NCBI GenBank assembly: GCA_024692925.1
Contig: JAILLX010000044.1
Location: 1-9,074, forward strand
DNA from: a bacterium
Lineage (GTDB): Bacteria; Pseudomonadota; Alphaproteobacteria; Rs-D84; CACZYB01
Reading direction: 5' to 3'
DNA length: 9,074 nucleotides
The notes beneath the pieces were generated by a model. That model ran no database searches, was not told the DNA's origin, and worked only from the letters and a program-made list of their open reading frames with translations. Both the position numbers and the translations under genes were made by a program. Of the stretch, positions 1-5,561 are shown one piece after another. Positions within the stretch are counted from its first letter, which is position 1. Every line of letters starts with the position of its first letter.

Positions 1-63
1 ACAATCGACAATATTAATGTTATTTTGTCTAAAAAGAAAAAAATAGGGGTAGATTATGTTTAA
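1..63 (+). CDS. Possible 3' end of an upstream gene (partial)
   Basis: Two plus-strand frames are open from the left edge. One ends at TAA 61-63, giving a lysine-rich tail (TIDNINVILSKKKKIGVDYV) that would overlap the next start codon by 8 bases. The other ends at TAG 44-46. Either could be the C-terminus of a gene preceding the motor operon, or neither may be coding. About 20 residues are too few to identify a family. If real, it could be a further member of the operon. Confidence 0.25.
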   Translation, partial: TIDNINVILSKKKKIGVDYV

Positions 64-1216
64 AAGAAAATTAAAATCTGATATAAATCCAGAAGCCATA
101 TACATAAGGAAAACTGGACTTTTTTCTTGCATTATAAGAATGAGTATGTTCCTTTTCTTTGTCCTTTGCTTACTAGGTATGCTTTCCGGACAATTAAGAA
201 TCATTTTTAACTCAAGTAAAATTTTAAACACATTTATTTTTGCCGTATTTATATTCGGAACATTCCTAAATTTCAAAAATGTAGTAGTTTTGATAAATGA
301 TTCCACATGGATAAATGACTTTTTCGCCGGCAAAGAAAAAGATTCCTCTGCTCCTAAAATAATATCACCTGTTGCCTTTTTATTAAAAGAACACAGAAAA
401 GCATATCGTCCATATCTCGAAGCTGGTACAATGCGTACACTTCTTGATATAGTAGATGCTCGACTTCACGATTCAAAAGAATCATCATCATATTTTTCCG
501 GAGTTTTAGTATTCCTTGGATTGCTTGGAACATTCTGGGGTCTCCTTTTAACTATCGGTTCATTTGGCGACATTGTAAAAAACCTAAACATCCAAAACGG
601 AAATATTATGGCTGTATTTGAAACATTAAAAATGAATATCTCAAGACCGCTATCCGGAATGGGTACAGCATTCTCCACATCACTTTTTGGATTGGGAGCC
701 TCCCTCATCCTTGGATTTTTGCAATTACAATCAACACTTGCTCAACACTTCTTTTATAATGAATTAGAAGAAAATATGACCCGATATACACGTATTGTTT
801 CATCAAGCCAACTTGCCGAAGGTGACGGTTCAATCATCACATATCTCCAAGCAATGCTTGAACAAACAGCTGATAATATTAATATACTCCAAAAAACTGT
901 TATGAAATCAGTTGATACAAATTCTGATGTCGCAAAAAAGATGGCATTAATGGCAGATGAAAGTTCAAAACTTGCAAAACAGATGCAAGAAAAATTAAAA
1001 GTTATGGAAAGAATTTCTGTCGCACCGGAAAAACTTTACCCTGTACTTAACGACCTTGTAAAAATTTCAAAGTCTGGATTCGGTATGGATGATAAAACTC
1101 GTGATCATATTAAAAATATGGATCTTGGACTTACTGATATGACAGAAAAAATATCATCCGATATTCGTTTACTTGCAAAAACAATATCTATGACAAATGA
1201 AAAAAATAAAAAGTAA
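56..1216 (+). CDS. MotA/TolQ/ExbB-family proton-channel protein with long cytoplasmic tail
   Basis: This 386-residue inner-membrane protein is the likely channel subunit of an ion-driven motor. Four hydrophobic segments are visible at about residues 22-45, 56-80, 147-170 and 203-224, a MotA-like layout with a cytoplasmic loop at 81-146. The third helix carries GLLGTFWGLLLT (155-166) and the fourth PLSGMGTAFSTSLFGLG (198-214). These match the MotA/TolQ/ExbB domain, with T159 and T208 where ExbB/TolQ have pore threonines. The remaining 160 residues are polar and helix-prone, reminiscent of the cytoplasmic tail of ZorA, though shorter. AGGGG at 45-49 is a good ribosome binding site for this ATG. 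It is the first recognisable gene of a four-gene operon whose last member is the MotB-like partner. The energising ion and the cellular role are not visible. Family assignment is confident; a specific name (MotA, TolQ or ZorA) is not justified. Confidence 0.9.
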   Translation: MFKRKLKSDINPEAIYIRKTGLFSCIIRMSMFLFFVLCLLGMLSGQLRIIFNSSKILNTFIFAVFIFGTFLNFKNVVVLINDSTWINDFFAGKEKDSSAPKIISPVAFLLKEHRKAYRPYLEAGTMRTLLDIVDARLHDSKESSSYFSGVLVFLGLLGTFWGLLLTIGSFGDIVKNLNIQNGNIMAVFETLKMNISRPLSGMGTAFSTSLFGLGASLILGFLQLQSTLAQHFFYNELEENMTRYTRIVSSSQLAEGDGSIITYLQAMLEQTADNINILQKTVMKSVDTNSDVAKKMALMADESSKLAKQMQEKLKVMERISVAPEKLYPVLNDLVKISKSGFGMDDKTRDHIKNMDLGLTDMTEKISSDIRLLAKTISMTNEKNKK

Positions 1217-1228
1217 CGGAGGGGAAAA

Positions 1229-1603
1229 ATGAAAAAAAATAACGATAAAATAATTGCTATTTTTGAAAATAATTTTTTAAGTGGATACATAATAAAACTT
1301 GGTTTTCAAAGCGGAAAACAAATTTATCTTTCACCTACCGAAGAAGATGAAAATACAATGTCTTTTTCAAAATTTCAAAATTTACTAAAAAGTTTTTCAC
1401 TTAATGAAATTTACTCATTAAAAGAAATTGCAAAAGATGCTTCTATCACAAAAAAACTTATTAATGATGAACTTCGTCGCCGTCACAAACCATTAAAAAA
1501 AGAAAATAATGATTTAAGTAAAGAGCTAAAAAGTAAAAAAGAAAAAATAAACCTTTCAAACGGACAAACTTTAATTCGTGCATCTCAAATAAAGGAAAAA
1601 TAA
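1229..1603 (+). CDS. Small soluble protein of unknown family in the motor operon
   Basis: I do not recognise this 124-residue protein. It has no signal peptide or membrane helix, so it is probably cytoplasmic. Residues 1-60 are mixed hydrophobic/polar and could form a small fold (IIAIFENNFLSGYIIKLGF). About 62-85 is a helical stretch ending in ELRRRHK, and 87-118 is lysine/glutamate-rich and coiled-coil-like. It starts 12 bases after the channel gene with a near-perfect ribosome binding site (GGAGGGG, 1218-1224), and its stop is 1 base before the next start. Inference: a cytoplasmic partner or regulator of the channel subunit, perhaps binding its helical tail. No catalytic motif is visible. 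Confidence 0.8.
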   Translation: MKKNNDKIIAIFENNFLSGYIIKLGFQSGKQIYLSPTEEDENTMSFSKFQNLLKSFSLNEIYSLKEIAKDASITKKLINDELRRRHKPLKKENNDLSKELKSKKEKINLSNGQTLIRASQIKEK

Positions 1604-1604
1604 A

Positions 1605-1934
1605 ATGAAAAAAATCACAGACGTATTTGGTGAAAAAATAAAAATTCAAACTTCAACAGAAAATCCTGCATATGATGAAGCTTTTGAAAGAGAAGAAAAA
1701 GCATGCAGAGATGTTGCCGCTGTAATCCACGAAAAATTAAAAGCTTCTGGAATTTCTGATGAAATTATTACAACTGAAGTAAAATCAATTAAAGATATTA
1801 CATTCAAAGAATTATTTTACATTTTGGATGGTATGTTAAACTCTGATTTGATAAAACTTTATCAAAACACATCTTATAACAAACCAATACAAACAATTAT
1901 TACAAACATAATTCAATCAAGAAATTCAAAGTAA
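1605..1934 (+). CDS. Second small soluble protein of unknown family in the motor operon
   Basis: I do not recognise this 109-residue protein. There is no signal peptide or membrane segment, so it is probably cytoplasmic. The sequence looks mainly helical: an acidic stretch around FEREEKACRDVAAVIHEKL (28-46), then FKELFYILDGMLNSDLIKLYQ (69-89) and a C-terminal helix. The start follows the previous stop by one base, so translation is likely coupled; AAAGGA at 1591-1596 lies inside the upstream gene. The MotB-like gene follows 11 bases later. Being held between the two motor subunits suggests a function in the same complex (assembly, gating or signalling), but this is inference from position only. 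Confidence 0.8.
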   Translation: MKKITDVFGEKIKIQTSTENPAYDEAFEREEKACRDVAAVIHEKLKASGISDEIITTEVKSIKDITFKELFYILDGMLNSDLIKLYQNTSYNKPIQTIITNIIQSRNSK

Positions 1935-1945
1935 GAGAAAAAAAT

Positions 1946-3010
1946 ATGTCAAAACATTATTCAGAAAATCAAACATCTTTGTGGCCATCATTTGTTGATG
2001 TGATGAGTAATCTTTTGATTCTTATGCTGTTTGTTGTTGTTATTTTTATGCTAATGAATTTTGTATCAAGTATCAATTCCCAAAATTCAAAAGATGACAG
2101 AATTACCGAACTTGAAAAAATTATTGCAGAAAAAGATAAATTAAACAAAGCTCTTATAAATAATGTGCGTGGTGTAAAAGAAGATTTGGAAAAAGCCCAA
2201 AAAGAAACAGACCTTGCAAAATCTGATATGGAAGAACTTTATTCTGTCCTTGATATGACCAAAACCGATGCAAAGAAAGAAGAAATAAAAAACGAACAAC
2301 TTTCAAACAAAGTTGCCGAACTTAATATGTTTATTCTCCAACTTGAAGGTGATATTATAAAGAAAGATAATCAAGTAAAAGCACTTCAAAACAGTGAAGA
2401 AAATCTTAAAAACACTGTTTCAAAATTAACCGGAGAAATGCAAAAATTAAATGATGTTTTTGAATCCACAAACAAATATATCTCATGGCAAAAAGTTCAA
2501 ATAGTCGAACTTGGCAAAAAACTTAACCGTGCCTTGGCAAATAAAACTGCCGAACTTTTTAAGGTCCGTTCAACATTTTTCGAAGAACTTTCCAATGCCG
2601 TTATGGGAAATAAAAATTTCGTTATGGTTGGCGACAGATTTGTTATTCCATCCGAAGTTTTCTTTACTGCTGAATCTGCTGAAATCGGGGAAAAAGGAAA
2701 AGAAAAGCTAAAAGAAATTGCAAAAATTTTAAAGGATTCAATAAAGGCTTTCCCTGATGATATAGATTGGATTTTACGTGTTGATGGACACACAGATAAA
2801 AACCCAATCAAAGGAAACAAATTCAAATCCAATTGGGAACTTTCCGTTGCACGTGCAGTATCTGTTGTAAACTTTTTAATATCCGAAGGCATCCCTGAAA
2901 ATCGACTTGCTGCAACAGGATTTGGCGAATTTCACCCTCTTGATAAAGGAACAAACAAAGAAGCCTTACAAAAAAATCGTCGTATAGAATTTAAACTTAC
3001 CGAAAAATAA
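1946..3010 (+). CDS. MotB-like OmpA-family peptidoglycan-binding motor subunit with long coiled coil
   Basis: 354 residues. A short cytoplasmic N-terminus leads into one membrane helix (about 18-41). The segment PSFVDVMSNLLILMLF (14-29) places D18 where MotB has its proton-carrying aspartate (compare YADFM in E. coli MotB). Residues 47-200 are a long charged heptad-like coiled coil, predicted to lie in the periplasm. Residues 228-354 form an OmpA C-terminal domain: VDGHTD (279-284), NWELSVARA (296-304), GFGE (325-328) and NRRIEF (344-349). D284 and R303 match the aspartate and arginine that hold diaminopimelate in OmpA/Pal proteins. The expected role is stator or rotor-shaft subunit, anchored to peptidoglycan and paired with the channel protein of the same operon. 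The coiled coil is much longer than in MotB, TolR or ZorB. The ribosome binding site is weak (AAGAGA, 1933-1938), so translation may depend on the upstream gene. Confidence 0.92.
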   Translation: MSKHYSENQTSLWPSFVDVMSNLLILMLFVVVIFMLMNFVSSINSQNSKDDRITELEKIIAEKDKLNKALINNVRGVKEDLEKAQKETDLAKSDMEELYSVLDMTKTDAKKEEIKNEQLSNKVAELNMFILQLEGDIIKKDNQVKALQNSEENLKNTVSKLTGEMQKLNDVFESTNKYISWQKVQIVELGKKLNRALANKTAELFKVRSTFFEELSNAVMGNKNFVMVGDRFVIPSEVFFTAESAEIGEKGKEKLKEIAKILKDSIKAFPDDIDWILRVDGHTDKNPIKGNKFKSNWELSVARAVSVVNFLISEGIPENRLAATGFGEFHPLDKGTNKEALQKNRRIEFKLTEK

Positions 3011-3011
3011 G

Positions 3012-3764
3012 TTAAAGTTTTTCAGCCAAAAGTTGCAAGTCAGCCCAAGCCTTTCTTTTTGCCTCTATATTATTCAAAAGATAAGTCAAAGCAAAAGTCG
3101 GCATTACCGGAATACCATTATATTCGAACCACTTTCCACGCATTGCAGTAATTGGTTGGTTTTGTGAAAGCAAAACATTTGTTGGCAACCCACCCATAGT
3201 AAGAATTACTTTTGGCTTTAATATATCAATAAACCTTTTCATAAAAGGAATTGAAATTTCCATTTCCTCAGATGTTGGAATCCTTGCCCCCGGTGTACGA
3301 AAAGGACTTACCGGAAAAGTATAAGTATTTTCATCAACAGAACAATGTATCGCCGACAAAATTTTCTTAAACATTTCACCAGTCGCACCACAAATAGCCT
3401 CACCACTTCTATCTTCTTCACTATTTGGCATCTCTGTTATTACCAACAATTTCGGATTGTCGACACCAACACCAAAAATACAATGGCTCGCAAATTTAGA
3501 AAGAGGATTAAGTGTAAACGAAGAAAGTGTCTTTTGAAGTGCATCCAAATTATCAACAGAAGCAACCAACTTTTCCGCCTCTTGTTTTGCCTTTAAAATT
3601 GAAATATTAACATCCGATTTTTTAGGCAACACAACTGTTTCTTTAACAAAGATATTCGATTTATCGGCAAAAAAACTATATGGTTCATCACCATAAGATT
3701 CATCAATACCTGACTCTTCATAAAGTTTTAAAACATCAATATAATCATTAGTTGCCGACATCAT
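3012..3764 (-). CDS. Family-4-like uracil-DNA glycosylase homologue with altered active-site motifs
   Basis: 250 residues. The C-terminal 150 follow the family 4 uracil-DNA glycosylase pattern: LLVITEMPNSEEDRSG (106-121), SPFRTPGARIPT (153-164), PKVILTMGGLPTNVLL (184-199), RGKW (209-212) and IPVMPTFALTYLLNN (218-232). The expected role is excision of uracil from DNA. Several key positions differ. The usual GEAPG/GEGPG of motif I reads TEMPN, and the HPAYLL of motif II reads ALTYLL, so the motif II histidine is absent. The four Fe-S cysteines are not at their usual places; C95, C125 and C141 are elsewhere and there is no CxxC. The N-terminal 90 residues have no recognisable domain. It starts 2 bases after the cpoB-like stop, so the two are likely co-transcribed, and it converges on the motor operon. 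Activity on uracil is therefore uncertain; it may be a diverged or repurposed member. Confidence 0.85.
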   Translation of the reverse strand: MMSATNDYIDVLKLYEESGIDESYGDEPYSFFADKSNIFVKETVVLPKKSDVNISILKAKQEAEKLVASVDNLDALQKTLSSFTLNPLSKFASHCIFGVGVDNPKLLVITEMPNSEEDRSGEAICGATGEMFKKILSAIHCSVDENTYTFPVSPFRTPGARIPTSEEMEISIPFMKRFIDILKPKVILTMGGLPTNVLLSQNQPITAMRGKWFEYNGIPVMPTFALTYLLNNIEAKRKAWADLQLLAEKL

Positions 3765-3766
3765 AT

Positions 3767-4525
3767 TTATTTTTTCTCTTCCTCTTTATCAACACCGCAA
3801 TTCAAAGTATTAAATTCCTTTGTTGCGACATCCTTAACATCATTTTCAATCTGTTCATTTGAATTTATAATTTTTGAAAAAGCAGTACATGCACCATTTT
3901 TATTTTCCAACTTTTGCATTGAAAGACCTAAATACAAAAGGTTTTTATGGAAATTATTTCCCTCTGGAAAATTTTTTAAATTAGAGGCAAAATTTATCGC
4001 CGATTCGGTAAAATCTTTTTTATCAAAATTTTCCATCGCCAACTTAAAACTTTCATCATCAGTAATTTTTTGTTCCTTTACATCCTGCGATACTCCAACA
4101 AGCAACAAATCAGTTGGATTTTTAGTAGCCTTTTCCTCTTCTTTTTTTTCTTCCACTTCCCTTACTTTAACTTTCTCAACAAAGGCCAATTTTTCCTGAA
4201 GCATTGCAACAATATTTTTAAGATTTTCTATTTCAATTTTCTGAGAATAAACATCTTTTGAAATTTTTTCCTGTGCATCGACAATATCTTTTATCTGAAG
4301 TTTTATATCCTTCAAAACTACTTCATTTTCAGCTTTTGCCTTTTTCTGATTGTAAACATTTTCTTCACTTTGCGAAGTCAAAGATGTAATCGCAGATTCA
4401 ATTCGCTCTAAACTTTGATTGATATTTTCCAACGCCTCAACATTCCCCTGCCCTACATTTTGAGCAAAAGAAATATTTGATAAACACAACATAAAAACAA
4501 ACAATAAACCAATCATTTTTTTCAT
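3767..4525 (-). CDS. cpoB: CpoB/YbgF-like periplasmic coiled-coil and TPR protein
   Basis: 252 residues with a clear signal peptide (MKKMIGLLFVFMLCLSNISFA, cleavage near residue 21). A coiled coil at about 30-118 and a charged linker (120-136) lead to a C-terminal TPR-like part (155-243). The segment LLYLGLSMQKLENKNGACTAFSKI (196-219) resembles the last TPR of CpoB, where the pattern is LLKLG...L...ACATL. CpoB acts in the periplasm with the Tol system and PBP1B to couple outer-membrane constriction to septal peptidoglycan synthesis. Only one to two TPR units are visible, fewer than usual, so the protein is diverged or shortened. GAGGGG (4535-4540) supports the start. The upstream gap 4526-4586 is T/A-rich; TATAGA (4559-4554, minus) may be a -10 but no convincing -35 is seen. 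It is separated from pal by the barrel gene and the RNA region. A generic periplasmic TPR protein is the alternative. Confidence 0.65.
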   Translation of the reverse strand: MKKMIGLLFVFMLCLSNISFAQNVGQGNVEALENINQSLERIESAITSLTSQSEENVYNQKKAKAENEVVLKDIKLQIKDIVDAQEKISKDVYSQKIEIENLKNIVAMLQEKLAFVEKVKVREVEEKKEEEKATKNPTDLLLVGVSQDVKEQKITDDESFKLAMENFDKKDFTESAINFASNLKNFPEGNNFHKNLLYLGLSMQKLENKNGACTAFSKIINSNEQIENDVKDVATKEFNTLNCGVDKEEEKK

Positions 4526-4586
4526 CTTATTTTTCCCCTCTGTTTAATACTGCTCTATAGTAAAACAAAAAAAAGATAAAGGCAAC

Positions 4587-4620
4587 AAAAAACCTCCCAT
4601 AAAAACAGGGAGGTTTTAAA
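4587..4620 (-). terminator. Intrinsic terminator of the outer-membrane barrel gene
   Basis: The hairpin has 10-base arms (AAAACCTCCC 4589-4598 and GGGAGGTTTT 4608-4617) around a 9-base loop. Read on the minus strand it ends in a T run, about 12 bases after the barrel gene's stop codon. These 34 bases are identical to those of the pal terminator at 5511-5544. Confidence 0.88.
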
Positions 4621-4629
4621 TCTTAAAAA

Positions 4630-5244
4630 TTAGAAATTTCTCAATAATTTTAGTTGTACTGTAGAAACTTTATTTTTCAATTCACTACTAATATCAAATC
4701 CATTCATTTTATCCAAATCGGAATTAAGATTTAAGTATTTATATTCTACACCAACACTACACATTTCATTAACAGCATACATTCCACCTAACTTAAATTG
4801 TACACCCAAGTTAAAAGATTCTGATTTTAAACTAAGTTTATCACCTGTTGAAATTTCAGTAATATTTAATTTTTCACCTGTAGAAACAACTAATCCCAAA
4901 CCAACGTATGGCTTAAACTCTGTTTTTGAATAAATAACATAACCATTCAAAGCTAATGTCGGAATTTTAACTTCATCTTTTTCATCATCTAGAACAAAAG
5001 TCTTTTTTGTATTATATTGTGCAAATTCTCCTGATACAGCAAATAAAATATCTTTTTCAGTAGATTCTATAAATTTACCATATTCCAAAGAAAATGAAGA
5101 ACCATCCAATTTTGTTTCTCCAAGATCATTAAGAGTAACAGAATCTTTTGTCTTACCAATTCCAAAACTGATAAATTGTTTATCCGATGCTGAAGCATTC
5201 AATGATAATGTTGTTAATAAAGTTAATAATATAAGTTTTTTCAT
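4630..5244 (-). CDS. Small outer-membrane beta-barrel protein
   Basis: 204 residues with a typical signal peptide (MKKLILLTLLTTLSLNASAS, cleavage near 19). The mature part of about 185 residues consists of alternating hydrophobic/polar strands, for example FISFGIG (24-30), FSLEYGKF (51-58), FKPYVGLGLVV (110-120), FNLGVQFKLGG (144-154) and VGVEYKYLNL (164-173). It ends in phenylalanine, the usual outer-membrane insertion signal. Size and strand pattern fit an eight-stranded OmpA/OmpX/opacity-like barrel. The function is not visible; adhesion, surface structure or stress resistance are typical for such proteins. AAGGAG (5256-5251) lies 6 bases before the ATG. An intrinsic terminator ends only about 24 bases upstream of the start, leaving no room for a separate promoter, so expression probably depends on read-through from the structured RNA region. 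Confidence 0.85.
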   Translation of the reverse strand: MKKLILLTLLTTLSLNASASDKQFISFGIGKTKDSVTLNDLGETKLDGSSFSLEYGKFIESTEKDILFAVSGEFAQYNTKKTFVLDDEKDEVKIPTLALNGYVIYSKTEFKPYVGLGLVVSTGEKLNITEISTGDKLSLKSESFNLGVQFKLGGMYAVNEMCSVGVEYKYLNLNSDLDKMNGFDISSELKNKVSTVQLKLLRNF

Positions 5245-5268
5245 TTTAAACTCCTTTTTTAATTAAAC

Positions 5269-5295
5269 AAAAAAAACACTATTTTTTAAATAGCG
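5269..5295 (-). terminator. Intrinsic terminator at the 3' end of the structured RNA
   Basis: On the minus strand CGCTATTT (5295-5288) pairs with AAATAGTG (5284-5277, one G-U pair) around an AAA loop, followed directly by eight Ts (5276-5269). It is a textbook Rho-independent terminator. It lies between the structured RNA and the barrel gene, about 12 bases before that gene's ribosome binding site, so it could act as an attenuator. Confidence 0.8.
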
Positions 5296-5430
5296 GGGAG
5301 TTCGTTAATCATATAGAGATGACTGTTTTAATTTTTAGGATTTCTCCTTGAACATATATTAAAACCTCCCCACAAAGCATGGGGAACATAAACACATTTG
5401 TGTTTTTCTCTATAAAGACCAACGACAGTC
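5269..5430 (-). ncRNA. Structured RNA of about 160 nt: 6S-type RNA candidate or attenuator leader
   Basis: No open frame explains this stretch, yet it folds well on the minus strand. TCGTTGGTC (5425-5417) and TATAGAGA (5414-5407) pair with GATTAACGA (5310-5302) and TCTCTATA (5319-5312), making a 17-pair closing stem with two G-U pairs and one small internal loop. Three hairpins lie inside: AAACAC/GTGTTT (5405-5390), TTCCCCA/TGGGGAG (5386-5366) and AGGA-GAAA-TCCT (5348-5337, a GNRA tetraloop). The intrinsic terminator follows. A promoter sits just before the closing stem, so the predicted transcript begins and ends with the structure. The length (about 160 nt), the closed rod-like outline and a pyrimidine-rich TTCCCC segment followed by GGGGAGGT and TTCAAGG recall 6S RNA. 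Alternatively it is a cis-regulatory leader of the barrel gene. No known riboswitch, tmRNA, SRP or RNase P signature is seen. A structured RNA is likely; its identity is uncertain. Confidence 0.65.
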
Positions 5431-5433
5431 CCA

Positions 5434-5462
5434 TATTTAAAAAAATACGAATATAGTTTCAA
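5434..5462 (-). promoter_or_regulatory. Predicted promoter of the structured RNA and barrel gene
   Basis: On the minus strand TTGAAA (5462-5457) is followed after 16 or 17 bases by TTAAAT or TAAATA (5440-5434). Transcription would start near 5430-5427, exactly where the structured RNA begins. The -10 match is only moderate. It lies about 50 bases downstream of the pal terminator, which isolates it from pal transcription. Confidence 0.5.
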
Positions 5463-5508
5463 ACTACATTCACATAAAGTTTAATTAATAATTTTTATAA
5501 AATCAAAT

Positions 5509-5544
5509 AAAAAAAACCTCCCATAAAAACAGGGAGGTTTTAAA
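5509..5544 (-). terminator. Intrinsic terminator of pal
   Basis: AAAACCTCCC (5513-5522) and GGGAGGTTTT (5532-5541) form a 10-pair hairpin with a 9-base loop. On the minus strand it ends in an eight-T run (5516-5509) and begins about 20 bases after the pal stop codon. Stem, loop and flanks (5511-5544) are identical to the barrel gene's terminator at 4587-4620. Confidence 0.9.
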
Positions 5545-5561
5545 CTTTAGTCAAAGTAAAA

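Noticed and set aside
2497..2892. 131-residue open frame antisense to the OmpA-domain gene
   Set aside because: It lies fully opposite a well-supported conserved domain, is rich in Ser/Phe as expected from reverse reading of AT-rich DNA, and has no convincing ribosome binding site.
56..3010. Zorya anti-phage system (ZorAB)
   Set aside because: The channel and PG-binding pair resembles ZorA/ZorB, but no ZorC, ZorD helicase or ZorE nuclease is in the window, the two intervening small proteins do not fit, and the partner's coiled coil is far longer than in ZorB. Sequence left of position 1 is unseen, so this is not fully excluded.
56..3010. Flagellar motor motA/motB
   Set aside because: Two extra genes lie between the subunits, the coiled coil and helical tail are unlike MotAB, and no other flagellar gene is present.
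5269..5430. tmRNA, RNase P RNA, SRP RNA or a known riboswitch
   Set aside because: None of the hallmark sequences is present: no tRNA-like ends, no RNase P GAGGAAAGUC-type core, no SRP tetraloop domain, and no TPP, cobalamin, FMN, glycine or SAM core motifs.
4587..5544. CRISPR array or insertion-sequence ends suggested by the repeated CCTCCC...GGGAGG palindromes
   Set aside because: There are only two full copies, each directly behind a stop codon and followed by a T run, so they are terminators. No spacers, transposase or target duplications are visible.
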